Source: Citrobacter sp. FP75 (GTDB lineage: Bacteria > Pseudomonadota > Gammaproteobacteria > Enterobacterales > Enterobacteriaceae). Taken from it: DNA of 64,000 bases. Under the pieces are notes generated by a model. The model ran no database searches. It saw only the letters and a program-made list of their open reading frames with translations, and was not told where the DNA came from. The stretch lies in NCBI RefSeq assembly GCF_018342065.1, contig NZ_JAFDOE010000001.1, forward strand, positions 1,426,001 to 1,490,000, in the 5' to 3' direction. The position numbers and the translations under genes are program-made. Of this stretch, positions 18,192 to 28,402 are shown in pieces (positions within the stretch are counted from its first letter, which is position 1; every line of letters starts with the position of its first letter).

Positions 18192-18575
18192 ATGTCCCAA
18201 ATCTATTCTGGCGGTTGCTTGTGTGGTTCAATTCGTTTTACCGCGACGAATCCCAACAATTCACATACCTGTTCCTGTGATATTTGCCGCAAGCACACCG
18301 GCGCACCCACCGTGGTATGGATTGAGTTTAATGCCGAGAACGTGGCCTGGACTGGCACGTCGGGTCAGCCTGCAACCTGGCGCTCCTCAGAAACCTCCAG
18401 CAGAGCCTTTTGCCCGCAGTGCGGAAGTTCTGTGGGCGCCATCGATGACGCCCCTGTCATTGCACTTTTAGTCGGGGGATTTGACAATCCGGATGATGAA
18501 AACCTGGCACCAGAATTTCACTCTTTTACAGATATGAAACCGACATGGTGGAACAAAGCACATCCCGAAGACTAA
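18192..18575 (+). CDS. GFA/CENP-V-type zinc-binding protein
   Basis: 127 residues with the Zn-binding cysteine pattern of the GFA (glutathione-dependent formaldehyde-activating) family: GGCLCGS near the start, CSCDICRKHTGAP, and FCPQCGSSVG. These cysteines hold two zinc ions in studied members. Despite the family name, most members have no proven role in formaldehyde metabolism. ATG 18192 is chosen because the domain begins at once (SQIYSGGCLCG); an in-frame start at 18159 adds 11 unrelated residues. It ends 5 nt before the convergent yneE stop. Confidence 0.85.
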   Translation: MSQIYSGGCLCGSIRFTATNPNNSHTCSCDICRKHTGAPTVVWIEFNAENVAWTGTSGQPATWRSSETSSRAFCPQCGSSVGAIDDAPVIALLVGGFDNPDDENLAPEFHSFTDMKPTWWNKAHPED

Positions 18576-18580
18576 CACTT

Positions 18581-19495
18581 TTATGTCAGTTGATAATGCT
18601 TATCGGGCATGTGTTTGGCGGGAACACCCGTTTCATCATTCATTTGCAGTAAATCAATTTCGATCGCATTACAAATCGCATCCAGCGGTAAGTCGTTATT
18701 TTCTGTGCCGAACGGATCTTCAAGCTCTTCTGCCAACGTGTCGAGAGAAATAAACGTATATGAAATCAGCACTGAGATAAACGGTGTCATATAGTGCAGA
18801 TCTACCACCAGGGCGAATGGCAGCATAATGCAAAACAGATAGACCGTGCGATGCAGTATCAACGTGTAGGCAAATGGCACCGGCGTATTGGCGATGCGCT
18901 CGCAGCCCGCCAGAACCGCAGACATATCATTTAACCTGTTGTTTAAACTATGAAATAATATATCAGATAGCTGACCATTACGCCTGCGCACAGCTAACCA
19001 TTCGCCCATCAGCAGCAAGATACGGTTGGCCGGTGATTGGCTCGCAAAGACGATTTGCAGGTCTGACGCGCTGAGATACTTCGCCAACGGTTCGGCCTGC
19101 GGATGACGACGCAAGGTCATACGTAAACAATGAGCAAAGGCAATTTGCAGGCGTACGAACTGCCCCAGTTCGCCATCGTCCGGCAACGTGGTTTTGACCT
19201 CTCGCAGTAGCGAACGGGAGGCAATCATCAATTGTCCCCACAGGTGTCGAGCCTCAACGTAGCGCGAATAACAGGCGTTGTTGCGAAAGCCTAAAAAGAT
19301 AGCAATCGCGACGCCCAGAATGCTGAATGGTGCCAGGGTAAATTTAATACCCAGCATCGTATACCATGGCAGCATAATAATGACGGCGATGGAAAGCAGG
19401 AAATTCAGCAGCAGGCGTGAAAAAATCTTGGATAGAACTGAACCATGCCAGACGAATATCAGACGCAGCCAGTGTTGTTGAGGTCGAACGATCAT
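18581..19495 (-). CDS. yneE: Bestrophin-like inner-membrane protein YneE
   Basis: 304 residues from ATG 19495, the E. coli YneE length; a start at 19528 would add 11 residues. It belongs to the bestrophin/RFP-TM family of pentameric channels, whose Klebsiella homologue is a cation-selective channel. Visible features are hydrophobic helices near residues 20-70, the family-typical LGFRNNACYSRYVEARHLWGQ region and a second helical pair around 200-245. The C-terminal region holds LAEELEDPFGTENNDLPLD, a strongly conserved bestrophin stretch. Physiological role unknown. Confidence 0.92.
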   Translation of the reverse strand: MIVRPQQHWLRLIFVWHGSVLSKIFSRLLLNFLLSIAVIIMLPWYTMLGIKFTLAPFSILGVAIAIFLGFRNNACYSRYVEARHLWGQLMIASRSLLREVKTTLPDDGELGQFVRLQIAFAHCLRMTLRRHPQAEPLAKYLSASDLQIVFASQSPANRILLLMGEWLAVRRRNGQLSDILFHSLNNRLNDMSAVLAGCERIANTPVPFAYTLILHRTVYLFCIMLPFALVVDLHYMTPFISVLISYTFISLDTLAEELEDPFGTENNDLPLDAICNAIEIDLLQMNDETGVPAKHMPDKHYQLT

Positions 19496-19673
19496 GGTTA
19501 TCTTCGAAAAATGTGAAAGCCGCGCCATTAAACGTGATCGCGATCAATGTTGCAAGCACCTCACGGCACTAAATCCCCTTTTGTTTCTGCCTGAAAAAAA
19601 GAGGCTCTGTTGTGACAGGTTGACTCCTTAGAATAAAAAATAATGTATGTTGTAACTAATTTGATGATGTAAG

Positions 19674-19695
19674 AAACCCGGCCTGAACCGGGTTT
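19674..19695 (-). terminator. Hairpin after uxaB
   Basis: AAACCCGG (19674-19681) pairs with CCGGGTTT (19688-19695), 6 nt beyond the uxaB stop in its direction of transcription. The T-run is short, so termination may be weak. Confidence 0.5.
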
Positions 19696-19700
19696 GGGTA

Positions 19701-21152
19701 TTAACACAGCGGCTTAACGGCTTCGCGCATGCCTTTAGTCAGAATCATGTCCAGATCGGCAGAAACCTGTTCTACCAACCCAGAAACCTGGGTTAGGTCC
19801 TGCTCCCAATGCTCTTTCACCGCCAGTACCGAACGCACCAACGCCTCGGTGCTTATCTGGCGATCGCGGTGCTGGCTCCACAATTGCTGGAAGCGCTCAA
19901 TCCAGTGAGCATCATCCTGAACCGGGTAAGACTCACCGTTACGCTCGCCGCGGTAGAAAGCAATCAGCGCCGCCAGCGCAAATGTCAGACGCGCTGGTAA
20001 TTGACCGCTGGCCTGCTGGCCCGCCAGTAATTGCGGCAAAATGCGCGTGCGGAATTTGGTCATTCCATTCAGCGCAATCGACAACAGCTGATGCTTGATG
20101 TACGGGTTACAGAATCGACCGGTCACCGCGCTGGCAAAAGACGCCAGCTCATCGCGCGGTAAATCCAGCACCGGAATGATCTCTTCATAAATGGCTTTTT
20201 CAACAAAGGCACAAATCTCTGCATCATTCATCGCCTCACCCACCGTATCCAGCCCTGCCTGCCAGGCAACCGGCACCAGCGCGGTGTGTGCGCCGTTGAG
20301 GATGGCAACTTTACGCTCTTTGTACGGTTTAATGTCATCAACAATCAGCACGTTGAGCGGATATTTATCCAAACGCAGCTCTGTCGCTAATGACTTCGGC
20401 CCCTGAATCACAAACAGGTAGAAGTGCTCCGCGGTATCGAGGAAGGCATCGTGATAACCCAGTTCAGCTTCAATCGTGGCCACTTCGTCTCGTGGGTAAC
20501 CAGTCACGATACGGTCCACCAGCGTGGAGCAAAATGCGTTCGCCTTATCCAGCCATTGTACAAACGCATCCGGCAGCGCCCACTCCTGCGCGTAGCGCAG
20601 AACCAGTTCACGCAGCGCATCGCCGTTGTAATCAATCAGTTCGCAAGGAATGATTATCCAGCCTTTATCCAGGGCACCGTCAAAATGACTGTAACGCTCA
20701 AACAACAGGCGGGTCAGCTTAGCCGGATAGCTCACCGCGGGCGCATCGTCGAACTTGTCACCCGCGTGATAGCTAATTCCTGCTTCCGTCGTATTGGAGA
20801 AAACAAAACGCATATCAGGGTTGTGTGCCAGCTTCAGGAACGCATCGTATTCGCTATAGACGCTGATTTCACGGTTAACCGAGCGAATTAAACGCGCATC
20901 GCTAACGGCCTCGCCCTTTTCATTCAAACCGCGAATGATGGTGGTGTAGAGACCATCCTGCGTGCTCAGAGATGGCGGAAATGTACTTTCGATAGGACGA
21001 ACAATGACCACGCCAGAATTCAAGTCGGTATGTTCATTTAGCAGATCAACTTGCCAGTCAACAAAGGCGCGCAGGAAATTTCCTTCACCAAACTGAATAA
21101 TACGTTCAGGATAGTGAGCACCGGGGAAATCGCGACGATTTAGTGTTTGCAC
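19701..21152 (-). CDS. uxaB: Altronate oxidoreductase (tagaturonate reductase)
   Basis: 483 residues, identical in length to E. coli UxaB. It reduces D-tagaturonate to D-altronate with NADH in galacturonate breakdown. It belongs to the polyol-specific long-chain dehydrogenase family: N-terminal Rossmann region ([20 protein letters not shown]) and the C-terminal helical domain with the conserved [16 protein letters not shown] block near residues 280-300. Monocistronic here. In E. coli it is under ExuR; I did not see a clear ExuR palindrome in the 100-nt leader. The window's other member of this family is ydfI. Confidence 0.95.
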   Translation of the reverse strand: MQTLNRRDFPGAHYPERIIQFGEGNFLRAFVDWQVDLLNEHTDLNSGVVIVRPIESTFPPSLSTQDGLYTTIIRGLNEKGEAVSDARLIRSVNREISVYSEYDAFLKLAHNPDMRFVFSNTTEAGISYHAGDKFDDAPAVSYPAKLTRLLFERYSHFDGALDKGWIIIPCELIDYNGDALRELVLRYAQEWALPDAFVQWLDKANAFCSTLVDRIVTGYPRDEVATIEAELGYHDAFLDTAEHFYLFVIQGPKSLATELRLDKYPLNVLIVDDIKPYKERKVAILNGAHTALVPVAWQAGLDTVGEAMNDAEICAFVEKAIYEEIIPVLDLPRDELASFASAVTGRFCNPYIKHQLLSIALNGMTKFRTRILPQLLAGQQASGQLPARLTFALAALIAFYRGERNGESYPVQDDAHWIERFQQLWSQHRDRQISTEALVRSVLAVKEHWEQDLTQVSGLVEQVSADLDMILTKGMREAVKPLC

Positions 21153-21258
21153 AATGGGTTCCCTTTTTGATTAGTCATACAACCTGATTGAATTGGTCCG
21201 ATAGGTTAGCAAACTTTAATACCTTGAAACCCTGTTTTGATCAATCCCTGGTAACAAA

Positions 21259-21786
21259 TTACAGCGATTTGTAGAAAAGTGTGGTGCCCGTCAGCGTTCC
21301 GTCCGGCATCAGAGCATAGTCGGGGATCACGCCTGCCTTTTGCCATCCGCAATTGTGGTAGAACAACTCCGCTCCGCTACCGGTGGCCGTATCAAGTACC
21401 AGCAGAGTTTTACGCTGCTCACGCGCAAACGTTTCCAGCGCGTCCATCAATTCCCTTGCGATTCCCGAGCGTCGCACAGACGGATGCACCAGTAATTTAG
21501 CAACGTCAGCACGATGCGGCTGGTTTTCAGGTTGATCGACAATAAGCTGAACGGTTCCCACAATCGTACCCTGCGCATTCTCAGCTGCCAGCACGATCTT
21601 TTCGCCACGGGCAGCGCTTTGCACAACGCCCATCCAGAACGGCAGCGACTTATCACGAGTGAAGGGATGAATAAAACTCACGGATGCGCCGTCATTCACG
21701 CACTGTTCAAGCACGTCGCAAAGTTCGTCGATTCTTGACAGAATCTGTTCCGCACTCAGCACTACGCAGGGTTTACCGGTCGCCAT
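21259..21786 (-). CDS. GNAT-family N-acetyltransferase
   Basis: 175 residues from ATG 21786 with AAGGAG 7 nt before it. The acetyl-CoA loop reads VHPSVRRSGIARELMDALE (about residues 106-124), the R/Q-x-x-G-x-G/A signature, preceded by GTVQLIVDQPEN. The final strand, LFYHNCGWQKAGVIPDYALMPDG, is typical of small-molecule acetyltransferases, some of which act on aminoglycoside-like or amine substrates. Substrate not predictable. In E. coli K-12 this place between uxaB and yneG is held by the diguanylate cyclase dgcF (yneF), so local gene content differs. Confidence 0.85.
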   Translation of the reverse strand: MATGKPCVVLSAEQILSRIDELCDVLEQCVNDGASVSFIHPFTRDKSLPFWMGVVQSAARGEKIVLAAENAQGTIVGTVQLIVDQPENQPHRADVAKLLVHPSVRRSGIARELMDALETFAREQRKTLLVLDTATGSGAELFYHNCGWQKAGVIPDYALMPDGTLTGTTLFYKSL

Positions 21787-21867
21787 GTTTTTCTCCTTAG
21801 ATTGACCCCTTGATAGTGCGTTTACCCTTCGCACAACACAAGGCGTCTTATCATAGGATTATGTTAT

Positions 21868-22227
21868 CTATGGCTGGTTCATCTGGATCACTAACCAGTG
21901 ATAAATTACCGTGACAACGTAACGTTGCTGTTCTTCGCTTAGCGGTTGCCCCTGGGGAATATCATGCCATTTTGCCAGACAGCCTCGACAGCAGGTCGCC
22001 GTGGCGTGCTGGGCGATAAATACCGGATGGCCGCGCATCGGCGTCTGCTTACCATCATGGGCCGGAAACGCCGGGGCCAGACGTTTCGCAATAAAATCCG
22101 CGGCATGTTGTTCAATAACCGGCGCGCCTTTATCCATGCAATACTGTCTTTCTTTGTCACCAAGGCGAAACCGCGAACGAAAGGTCGATTTAGCCAGTCG
22201 GGAAAAAAGAGGATCGAGCGAGTTCAT
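21868..22227 (-). CDS. yneG: Conserved protein YneG (DUF4186)
   Basis: 119 residues, the length of E. coli YneG. No enzyme fold is recognisable. It is rich in Cys and His (ATATCCRGCLAKWHDIPQG, MRGHPVFIAQHAT), hinting at metal binding, which is inference only. Its ATG overlaps the glsA2 stop (TAATG), so glsA2-yneG are translationally coupled, which links it to glutamine/amine metabolism by context alone. Confidence 0.9.
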   Translation of the reverse strand: MNSLDPLFSRLAKSTFRSRFRLGDKERQYCMDKGAPVIEQHAADFIAKRLAPAFPAHDGKQTPMRGHPVFIAQHATATCCRGCLAKWHDIPQGQPLSEEQQRYVVTVIYHWLVIQMNQP

Positions 22228-23153
22228 TAGTAGACCGAGCGCCCCAGTTGTTGGGTTAACTGTTCCAGCACCGCAATTCCCGCCAGTGAATTCCCTGCCG
22301 GATCCAGTTCTGGGCTCCAGACCGCAATCGCCATCTCATGCGGCACGATCGCCACAATACCGCCACCGACCCCAGATTTCGCTGGTAACCCTACTCGCCA
22401 CGCAAATTCACCGGCATTCTGATACATACCGCTGGTCGCCATTAGCGCATTAATTTGCCGGGCTTGCATAGGTGTGACCACCGGCTCATTAAGATGAAAG
22501 GCATGCCCCTGATTCGCCAGAAAGACAAAGGTACGCGCCAGTTCCACACAGCTCATCTTCAGCGCACAGTAGTGAAAATAGTTTTGCAAAACGGTAGCAA
22601 CATCATGTTGAAAATTGCCAAAGGATTTCATCAGCCAGGCAATGGCCGCATTACGTGCCGAATGTTCAAACTCAGAGCGGGCAACCGTTGCGTCATAAGC
22701 GATATCCGCAACGCCGCTTAGCGTTCGTACAACTTCAAGCATGCGTTGACGTGGCGCACTCAGACGCCCCTGCAGCATATCGCAAACCACCAGCGCGCCA
22801 GCATTAATAAACGGGTTGCGCGGTATTCCCTGCTCCATTTCCAGCTGCACCAGAGAGTTAAACGGATGTCCTGAAGGATCTTTGCCCACACGCTGCCAAA
22901 TCTCATCTTCCTGATAATGACGCATCGCCACCACCAGACTGAGCACTTTCGAGATCGACTGAATAGAGAAACGCTCTTGCGCATCGCCCGCCTGATAGTG
23001 CTGACCATCAACAGTGCAAATGGCAATGCCCAGTTTGGAACCGTCAACGGAGGCTAATGCGGGAATATAGTCAGCGACTTTCCCCTGACCAATCAGCGGG
23101 CGAACCTGCTGCACGATGGTTTCTAAGATTAAATTGTCCATGGCCCTGGCCAC
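22227..23153 (-). CDS. glsA2: Glutaminase 2
   Basis: 308 residues, same length as E. coli GlsA2 (YneH, also called GlsB). It hydrolyses glutamine to glutamate and ammonia. It has a serine beta-lactamase-like fold with the catalytic Ser-Lys dyad visible in [14 protein letters not shown] (SISK, about residues 65-70). Other family blocks are [14 protein letters not shown] and [17 protein letters not shown]. The start is set by agreement with the E. coli N-terminus (MA-x-AMDN). It follows sad by about 135 nt on the same strand and is coupled to yneG. Confidence 0.95.
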   Translation of the reverse strand: MARAMDNLILETIVQQVRPLIGQGKVADYIPALASVDGSKLGIAICTVDGQHYQAGDAQERFSIQSISKVLSLVVAMRHYQEDEIWQRVGKDPSGHPFNSLVQLEMEQGIPRNPFINAGALVVCDMLQGRLSAPRQRMLEVVRTLSGVADIAYDATVARSEFEHSARNAAIAWLMKSFGNFQHDVATVLQNYFHYCALKMSCVELARTFVFLANQGHAFHLNEPVVTPMQARQINALMATSGMYQNAGEFAWRVGLPAKSGVGGGIVAIVPHEMAIAVWSPELDPAGNSLAGIAVLEQLTQQLGRSVY

Positions 23154-23288
23154 AACATGCTCCTTGCTCGCAGGTCTGAAAGGCCTGCGAGTATAACAGA
23201 GCTGAATACCCGGCGTCAGACCGAAGGATGGAATCTGACACTCGAGGTATGAACCAGGTCGGCATCCCCTGTGGGGACGCCCTGAAGA

Positions 23289-24671
23289 TTAAATACGATT
23301 TTTCCAGACGGTCTGTACATTACAAAACTCATGCAGGCCAAAGTGTGAAAGCTCACGACCGAAGCCGCTTTTCTTCACCCCACCAAAGGCGACGCGAGCA
23401 TCGCTGGCACTGTAACCATTAATAAACACCCCGCCACATTCCAGGCGCGCGGCCATATTCTGCGCCAGCGCCTCGTCGGCGGTGAAAATCGTTGCCGACA
23501 AACCAAACTCGCTATCATTCGCCAGCGCCAACGCATGCTCTGCGTTCTTCGCGACGGTAATTGCCGCAACCGGACCGAACAACTCCTCACGGAAAGCGGT
23601 CATCTCAGGGGTCACATCGCCGAGAACCGTTACCGCATAGTAGTTACCCTTTCCGGCAATTTTTTCGCCACCGAGTAACAACTTAGCCCCTTGCGCTAAC
23701 GAGGCCTCAACCTGCTGATGCAGTTCATCACGCAGATCAAAACGCGCCATCGGGCCCAGATCGTTTTCTTCGTTCATCGGATCGCCCATTTTGAGCTCAC
23801 TGGTGGCATTCACAAAACGCTGAGTAAATTCTTCCGCGATCCCTTCTTCGACAATAAAGCGTTTCGCTGCCGCGCAAACCTGCCCGGTGTTTTGATAACG
23901 CCCAGCGACTGCCGCCTTCACCGCCAGATCGAGATCGGCATCATTAAGCACAATAAACGGATCGGAACCGCCCAGTTCAAGCACGCATTTTTTCAGCGCC
24001 GCGCCTGCCTGTGCGCCAATCGCCGCACCAGCACGTACGCTCCCCGTGACCGTTACCGCCGCGATACGCGGGTCATTGATCATCTGGCTGACGCCCGCGT
24101 TATCGGCATTCACCCAACCGTAAACACCTGCGGCAACGCCCGCATCAGCAAAAACCTGCGCGATAATCGCAGCACACCCGGTTACGTTAGGTGCATGTTT
24201 TAACAGGTAACCATTTCCGGCCAGCAGAATCGGAATGGCGCCGCGCAGTACCTGCCACAGCGGGAAGTTCCACGGCATGATCGCCAGAATAGTGCCTACA
24301 GGACGATACTCAATCACCGCATTCTCCACCAGCGTGGGTTCCGGATTAAGCATCGCAGGTCCATGTTCAGCATACCAGTCACACAATGCGGCTGACTTGG
24401 TCACTTCAGCACGCGCCTGCTTGATGGGTTTACCCATTTCACGCGAGATACACTGCGCCATCTCTTCCGCACGATTACGCAGAGCTTGCCCGATATGGTG
24501 CAGCATTTGCGCACGGTGCGCCACGGTGGTGTGTTTCCATTGGTTAAATCCACTTGCCGCAAGATCAAGCGCATGGTCAATCTCATCCACGCTGGCCCAC
24601 GGTATCGCCGTTATCATTTCGCCGTTAGCAGGATTGACGGAAATCGCATGTGTTGCTGATGTGATGGTCAT
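23289..24671 (-). CDS. sad: NAD+-dependent succinate semialdehyde dehydrogenase
   Basis: 460 residues from ATG 24671. The open frame continues 147 codons upstream through the divergent yneJ gene, but that extension has no family match. Sad (YneI) oxidises succinate semialdehyde to succinate with NAD+ in GABA and putrescine use. Catalytic landmarks: general-base Glu in VLELGGSDPFIV, nucleophile Cys in NTGQVCAAAKRF, NAD-binding TVTGSVRAGAAIG. The C-terminal FGGVKKSGFGRELSHFGLHEF block is intact. Divergent from its likely LysR regulator yneJ; shared 100-bp promoter region. Confidence 0.95.
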   Translation of the reverse strand: MTITSATHAISVNPANGEMITAIPWASVDEIDHALDLAASGFNQWKHTTVAHRAQMLHHIGQALRNRAEEMAQCISREMGKPIKQARAEVTKSAALCDWYAEHGPAMLNPEPTLVENAVIEYRPVGTILAIMPWNFPLWQVLRGAIPILLAGNGYLLKHAPNVTGCAAIIAQVFADAGVAAGVYGWVNADNAGVSQMINDPRIAAVTVTGSVRAGAAIGAQAGAALKKCVLELGGSDPFIVLNDADLDLAVKAAVAGRYQNTGQVCAAAKRFIVEEGIAEEFTQRFVNATSELKMGDPMNEENDLGPMARFDLRDELHQQVEASLAQGAKLLLGGEKIAGKGNYYAVTVLGDVTPEMTAFREELFGPVAAITVAKNAEHALALANDSEFGLSATIFTADEALAQNMAARLECGGVFINGYSASDARVAFGGVKKSGFGRELSHFGLHEFCNVQTVWKNRI

Positions 24672-24773
24672 AGCTGTCTCTCTTTTTGCAGGATATGGTG
24701 ACATCATGAGCGTATTTACTCTTCCTGAAAAATGAATAATATTAACCGCACCATTCACGAATAGAGAAAAATG

Positions 24774-25649
24774 ATGGATCTGACGCAACTGGAAATGTTT
24801 AATGCGGTGGCGGAAACCGGCAGCATTACCCAGGCTGCCGCGAAGGTGCATCGCGTGCCGTCCAATCTCACCACGCGTATTCGCCAGCTTGAAGCCGATC
24901 TCGGTGTCGACCTGTTTATTCGTGAAAACCAGCGTCTGCGGCTTTCGCCGTCCGGGCACAACTTTCTGCGCTATAGCCAGCGGATCCTCGCCCTGGTGGA
25001 GGAAGCGCGAATGGTCGTCGCTGGCGATGAGCCGCAAGGGCTGTTCTCTCTTGGTTCGCTGGAAAGCACCGCTGCCGTGCGCATTCCTGCAACCCTGGCC
25101 GAATATAATCAACGTTATCCAAAAATCCAGTTTGCGCTGGCAACAGGTCCTTCAGGCACTATGCTTGACGGCGTGCTGGAGGGGACGCTGAACGCCGCCT
25201 TTGTCGATGGTCCGATCACCCATCCGGGACTGGAAGGTATGTCGGTCTACCGTGAGGAGATGATGATTGTCACCCCTCACGGGCACGTGCCGATTCAGCG
25301 GGCCAGCGACGTCAATGGCTGCAATATTTATGCTTTTCGCGCCAACTGTTCCTATCGCCGTCATTTTGAAAGCTGGTTTCACGCCGATCGCGCAATGCCT
25401 GGCACTATCCACGAGATGGAGTCCTATCACGGGATGCTCGCCTGCGTGATTGCCGGGGCGGGAATAGCATTGATTCCACGGTCGATGCTGGAAAGCATGC
25501 CGGGGCATCATCAGGTTAATGCCTGGCCGCTGAGCGAAAACTGGCGCTGGCTAAATACGTGGCTGGTCTGGCGTCGGGGGGCGATGACGCGACAGCTGGA
25601 AGCGTTTATTGAGGTACTGAAGCCCCAGCTGTCGCAGAATGCAGATTAG
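24774..25649 (+). CDS. yneJ: LysR-type regulator YneJ (PtrR)
   Basis: 291 residues. The N-terminal helix-turn-helix ([20 protein letters not shown], then [19 protein letters not shown]) and an effector-binding domain define a LysR-type regulator. In E. coli this protein (PtrR) represses sad and links it to putrescine/glutamate catabolism. The gene is divergent from sad with about 100 bp between starts, the classic layout. The second ATG (24774) gives the E. coli N-terminus; 24771 is an alternative. Confidence 0.93.
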   Translation: MDLTQLEMFNAVAETGSITQAAAKVHRVPSNLTTRIRQLEADLGVDLFIRENQRLRLSPSGHNFLRYSQRILALVEEARMVVAGDEPQGLFSLGSLESTAAVRIPATLAEYNQRYPKIQFALATGPSGTMLDGVLEGTLNAAFVDGPITHPGLEGMSVYREEMMIVTPHGHVPIQRASDVNGCNIYAFRANCSYRRHFESWFHADRAMPGTIHEMESYHGMLACVIAGAGIALIPRSMLESMPGHHQVNAWPLSENWRWLNTWLVWRRGAMTRQLEAFIEVLKPQLSQNAD

Positions 25650-25799
25650 CTATATCCGGGTGATTAAAACTCACCCGCCCCCCCCTTCTCGTTAGCAGAC
25701 AGAAAAACGTGACTTGAATCACGAAATGATTGTATTTTCACCAGTAAACGTTTTAAGATCGTGACCTCACCTTTTCGCAGCTAACCCGATTTATTTGAT

Positions 25800-26990
25800 A
25801 TGACAACAAACACTGTTTCCCGCAAGGTCGCGTGGCTACGGGTCGTTACGCTTGCTATCGCCGCATTTATTTTCAATACCACGGAATTTGTCCCCGTCGG
25901 TTTACTCTCCGACATCGCGCAAAGTTTTAATATGCAGACGGCGCAGGTCGGGATCATGCTGACAATCTATGCCTGGGTTGTCGCCCTGATGTCACTGCCC
26001 TTTATGCTGCTGACCAGTCAGGTAGAACGACGTAAGCTCCTGATTTGCCTTTTCACGTTGTTTATCGCCAGTCATGTGCTCTCTTTCCTGGCATGGAATT
26101 TTACCGTGCTGGTTATTAGCCGTATTGGGATTGCCTTCGCACACGCGATTTTCTGGTCGATTACCGCATCGTTAGCCATTCGACTGGCGCCTGCAGGTAA
26201 ACGCGCGCAGGCATTGAGTCTGATTGCCACCGGAACCGCGTTAGCGATGGTGTTGGGTCTGCCCATTGGGCGTATTGTCGGTCAGTATTTTGGCTGGCGC
26301 ACAACCTTCTTTGCTATCGGCGTTGCCGCGTTAGCCACCCTGCTCTGCCTGATTAAACTGCTGCCAAAACTGCCGAGTGAGCATTCAGGTTCATTACAAA
26401 GCCTGCCGCTGCTGTTTCGCCGCCCGGCACTGACCAGTATTTATTTGCTGACAGTGATTGTGGTGACCGCGCACTACACGGCTTACAGCTATATCGAACC
26501 TTTTGTTCAGACCGTCGCCGGACTGAGCGCCAGCTTTGCTACCGTACTGTTACTGGTTCTGGGCGCGGCGGGCATTATCGGCAGCATCATCTTTGGCAAG
26601 CTGGGTAATCAGCATGCTTCCGGGCTGATAAGCGCAGCTATTGCGTTGCTGACGGTATGCCTGGTGCTACTTTTACCGGCCGCTGACAGCGAAATTCACC
26701 TTGCCATACTGAGTATTTTCTGGGGTATTGCCATCATGGTGATAGGTCTGGGGATGCAGGTGAAAGTCCTGGCACTGGCTCCGGATGCCACCGACGTCGC
26801 CATGGCGCTGTTCTCTGGTATCTTCAATATTGGTATCGGCGCGGGTGCACTGGTGGGAAATCAGGTGAGTTTACACTGGTCGATGTCCACGATCGGTTAC
26901 ATCGGCGCGATACCGGCGCTGGCAGCGCTGATATGGTCAGTAATTATCTTTCGTAAATGGCCGGTCGCACTGGAAGAACAGCCTCAGTAA
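25800..26990 (+). CDS. sotB: Sugar efflux transporter SotB
   Basis: 396 residues, the E. coli SotB (YdeA) length. It is a 12-helix major facilitator of the DHA1 group that exports arabinose and lactose-type sugars and prevents toxic accumulation. Seen: [19 protein letters not shown] in helix 1, the helix 2-3 loop [12 protein letters not shown] and a hydrophobic pattern to the end. E. coli carries yneK between yneJ and this gene; here it is absent. Convergent with marC over a hairpin. Confidence 0.94.
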   Translation: MTTNTVSRKVAWLRVVTLAIAAFIFNTTEFVPVGLLSDIAQSFNMQTAQVGIMLTIYAWVVALMSLPFMLLTSQVERRKLLICLFTLFIASHVLSFLAWNFTVLVISRIGIAFAHAIFWSITASLAIRLAPAGKRAQALSLIATGTALAMVLGLPIGRIVGQYFGWRTTFFAIGVAALATLLCLIKLLPKLPSEHSGSLQSLPLLFRRPALTSIYLLTVIVVTAHYTAYSYIEPFVQTVAGLSASFATVLLLVLGAAGIIGSIIFGKLGNQHASGLISAAIALLTVCLVLLLPAADSEIHLAILSIFWGIAIMVIGLGMQVKVLALAPDATDVAMALFSGIFNIGIGAGALVGNQVSLHWSMSTIGYIGAIPALAALIWSVIIFRKWPVALEEQPQ

Positions 26991-26996
26991 TAAGAA

Positions 26997-27021
26997 TGGC
27001 CCGGCATCACATACCGGGCCA
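26997..27021. terminator. Bidirectional hairpin between sotB and marC
   Basis: TGGCCCGG (26997-27004) pairs with CCGGGCCA (27014-27021) between the convergent stops. No long T-run on either side, so efficiency is uncertain. Confidence 0.5.
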
Positions 27022-27026
27022 ATTGC

Positions 27027-27692
27027 TTACACGTAGGTTTTAATAATTTCCAGCACGCCGTTAATAATAAACTGCACGCCCATACACACCAGCAAAAAGC
27101 CCATCAGACGGGAAATGGCTTCGATGCCCCCTTTGCCGACCAGACGCATTATCCCGCCAGAGCTGCGCAGGCAACCCCACAGAATAATCCCAACCACCGC
27201 AAAAATAATCGGCGGCGCGACCATGATCACCCAGTCAGGAAACTCAGAACCGTGACGCACGGCCGAGGCCGAACTGATGATCATTGCAATGGTTCCCGGA
27301 CCGGCAGTGCTCGGCATTGCCAGCGGGACAAAGGCGATATTAGCCGTGGGTTCGTCTTCCAGCTCTTCGGTCTTGCTTCTCGCTTCCGGAGAGTCATGCG
27401 CTTTCTGCTGCGGGAATAGCATCCGAAAACCGATAAACGCAACGATTAACCCGCCCGCAATACGTAATCCGGGAATCGAAATCCCGAAGGTATTCATGAC
27501 CAACTGTCCGGCATAGTACGCCACCATCATGATGACAAACACGTAGACAGACGCCATTAATGACTGACGGTTACGCTCTGCGCTATTCATATTGCCGGCA
27601 AGGCCGAGGAACAACGCCACGGTAGTTAACGGGTTCGCCAACGGTAACAGGACTACCAGTCCCAGACCTATGGCCTTAAACAAATCCATCAT
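27027..27692 (-). CDS. marC: Inner-membrane protein MarC
   Basis: 221 residues, same length as E. coli MarC, six predicted membrane helices. UPF0056 family. Conserved stretches: [16 protein letters not shown] in helix 1, [21 protein letters not shown], and [16 protein letters not shown]. It is transcribed divergently from marRAB across marO. Despite the name it has been shown not to contribute to the multiple antibiotic resistance phenotype; function unknown. Confidence 0.95.
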   Translation of the reverse strand: MMDLFKAIGLGLVVLLPLANPLTTVALFLGLAGNMNSAERNRQSLMASVYVFVIMMVAYYAGQLVMNTFGISIPGLRIAGGLIVAFIGFRMLFPQQKAHDSPEARSKTEELEDEPTANIAFVPLAMPSTAGPGTIAMIISSASAVRHGSEFPDWVIMVAPPIIFAVVGIILWGCLRSSGGIMRLVGKGGIEAISRLMGFLLVCMGVQFIINGVLEIIKTYV

Positions 27693-27852
27693 AATGTCAT
27701 CTTTCCTGTGCGTTAATCGTCAGCGGCAAGTATACGGTGAAACCACCGTGTTAAGCCATTTTAGCGATGTAAGGATTCGTTTTGTGCCTTTACGCATAAG
27801 TCAGTGTTATCAGAATCTTGAAAAGAAACGGCAGTGAATGAGCTCCTGAGGT

Positions 27853-27872
27853 TTTAGCAAAACGTGGCATTC
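27853..27872. promoter_or_regulatory. marbox (MarA/SoxS/Rob site) in marO
   Basis: TTTAGCAAAACGTGGCATTC differs little from the E. coli marbox as I remember it, and sits just upstream of the -35 element. It is the site through which MarA, SoxS or Rob activate marRAB. Confidence 0.82.
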
Positions 27873-27886
27873 GCCGACTCATTCAT

Positions 27887-27947
27887 TTGACTTATATTTG
27901 CCTGAGCAATAATATCAGCCGTGACTAACTACTTGCCAGGGCAACCA
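27887..27947 (+). promoter_or_regulatory. marRAB promoter with two MarR operators
   Basis: -35 TTGACT (27887-27892), 17-nt spacer and -10 TAATAT (27910-27915). MarR site I (centred on TTGCCTGAGCAA, 27898-27909) lies between -35 and -10. Site II (ACTTGCCAGGGCAACC, 27931-27946) overlaps the region just before the GTG start of marR and its ribosome site. The arrangement matches E. coli marO. Confidence 0.85.
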
Positions 27948-27949
27948 TT

Positions 27950-28384
27950 GTGAAAAGCACCAGTGATCTGTTCAACGAAATCATCCCACTGGGCCGCTTG
28001 ATCTATATGGTTAATCAGAAAAAAGATCGTTTGCTAAACGACTACCTGTCACCGCTGGATATCACTGCATCGCAATTTAAGGTGCTCTGCTCCATCCGTT
28101 GCGCGGTGTGTATCACCCCTGTCGAATTGAAAAAAGTGCTGTCTGTCGATCTTGGCGCGCTGACGCGAATGCTCGACAGACTGGCCTGTAAAGGCTGGGT
28201 TGAAAGACTTCCTAATCCACATGACAAACGCGGCGTGCTGGTGAAACTCACCGAGCATGGCGCGACAATTTGCGAGCAGTGTCATCAATTAGTCGGGCAA
28301 GACCTGCACCAGGAACTAACAAAAAACTTAACGGCGGACGAAGTGGCAACGCTTGAGCATTTGCTTAAGAAAATCCTGCCGTAA
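27950..28384 (+). CDS. marR: Multiple antibiotic resistance repressor MarR
   Basis: 144 residues from a GTG, as in E. coli. It is a winged-helix dimer that represses marRAB by binding marO and is released by salicylate and other phenolics, or by copper-driven oxidation of a cysteine. Seen: SPLDITASQFKVLCSIRC, a recognition region VDLGALTRMLDRLACKGW and the wing RLPNPHDKRGVLVKLTEHG. A Cys near residue 80 (LACKGW) corresponds to the redox-active one. First gene of the operon; marA begins 18 nt later. Confidence 0.95.
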   Translation: MKSTSDLFNEIIPLGRLIYMVNQKKDRLLNDYLSPLDITASQFKVLCSIRCAVCITPVELKKVLSVDLGALTRMLDRLACKGWVERLPNPHDKRGVLVKLTEHGATICEQCHQLVGQDLHQELTKNLTADEVATLEHLLKKILP

Positions 28385-28402
28385 ACAGAAAGAGGTATGA
28401 CG

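Noticed and set aside
23289-25112. Longer Sad protein of 607 residues
   Set aside because: The extra 147 codons are antisense to yneJ; family length and start agree with 24671.
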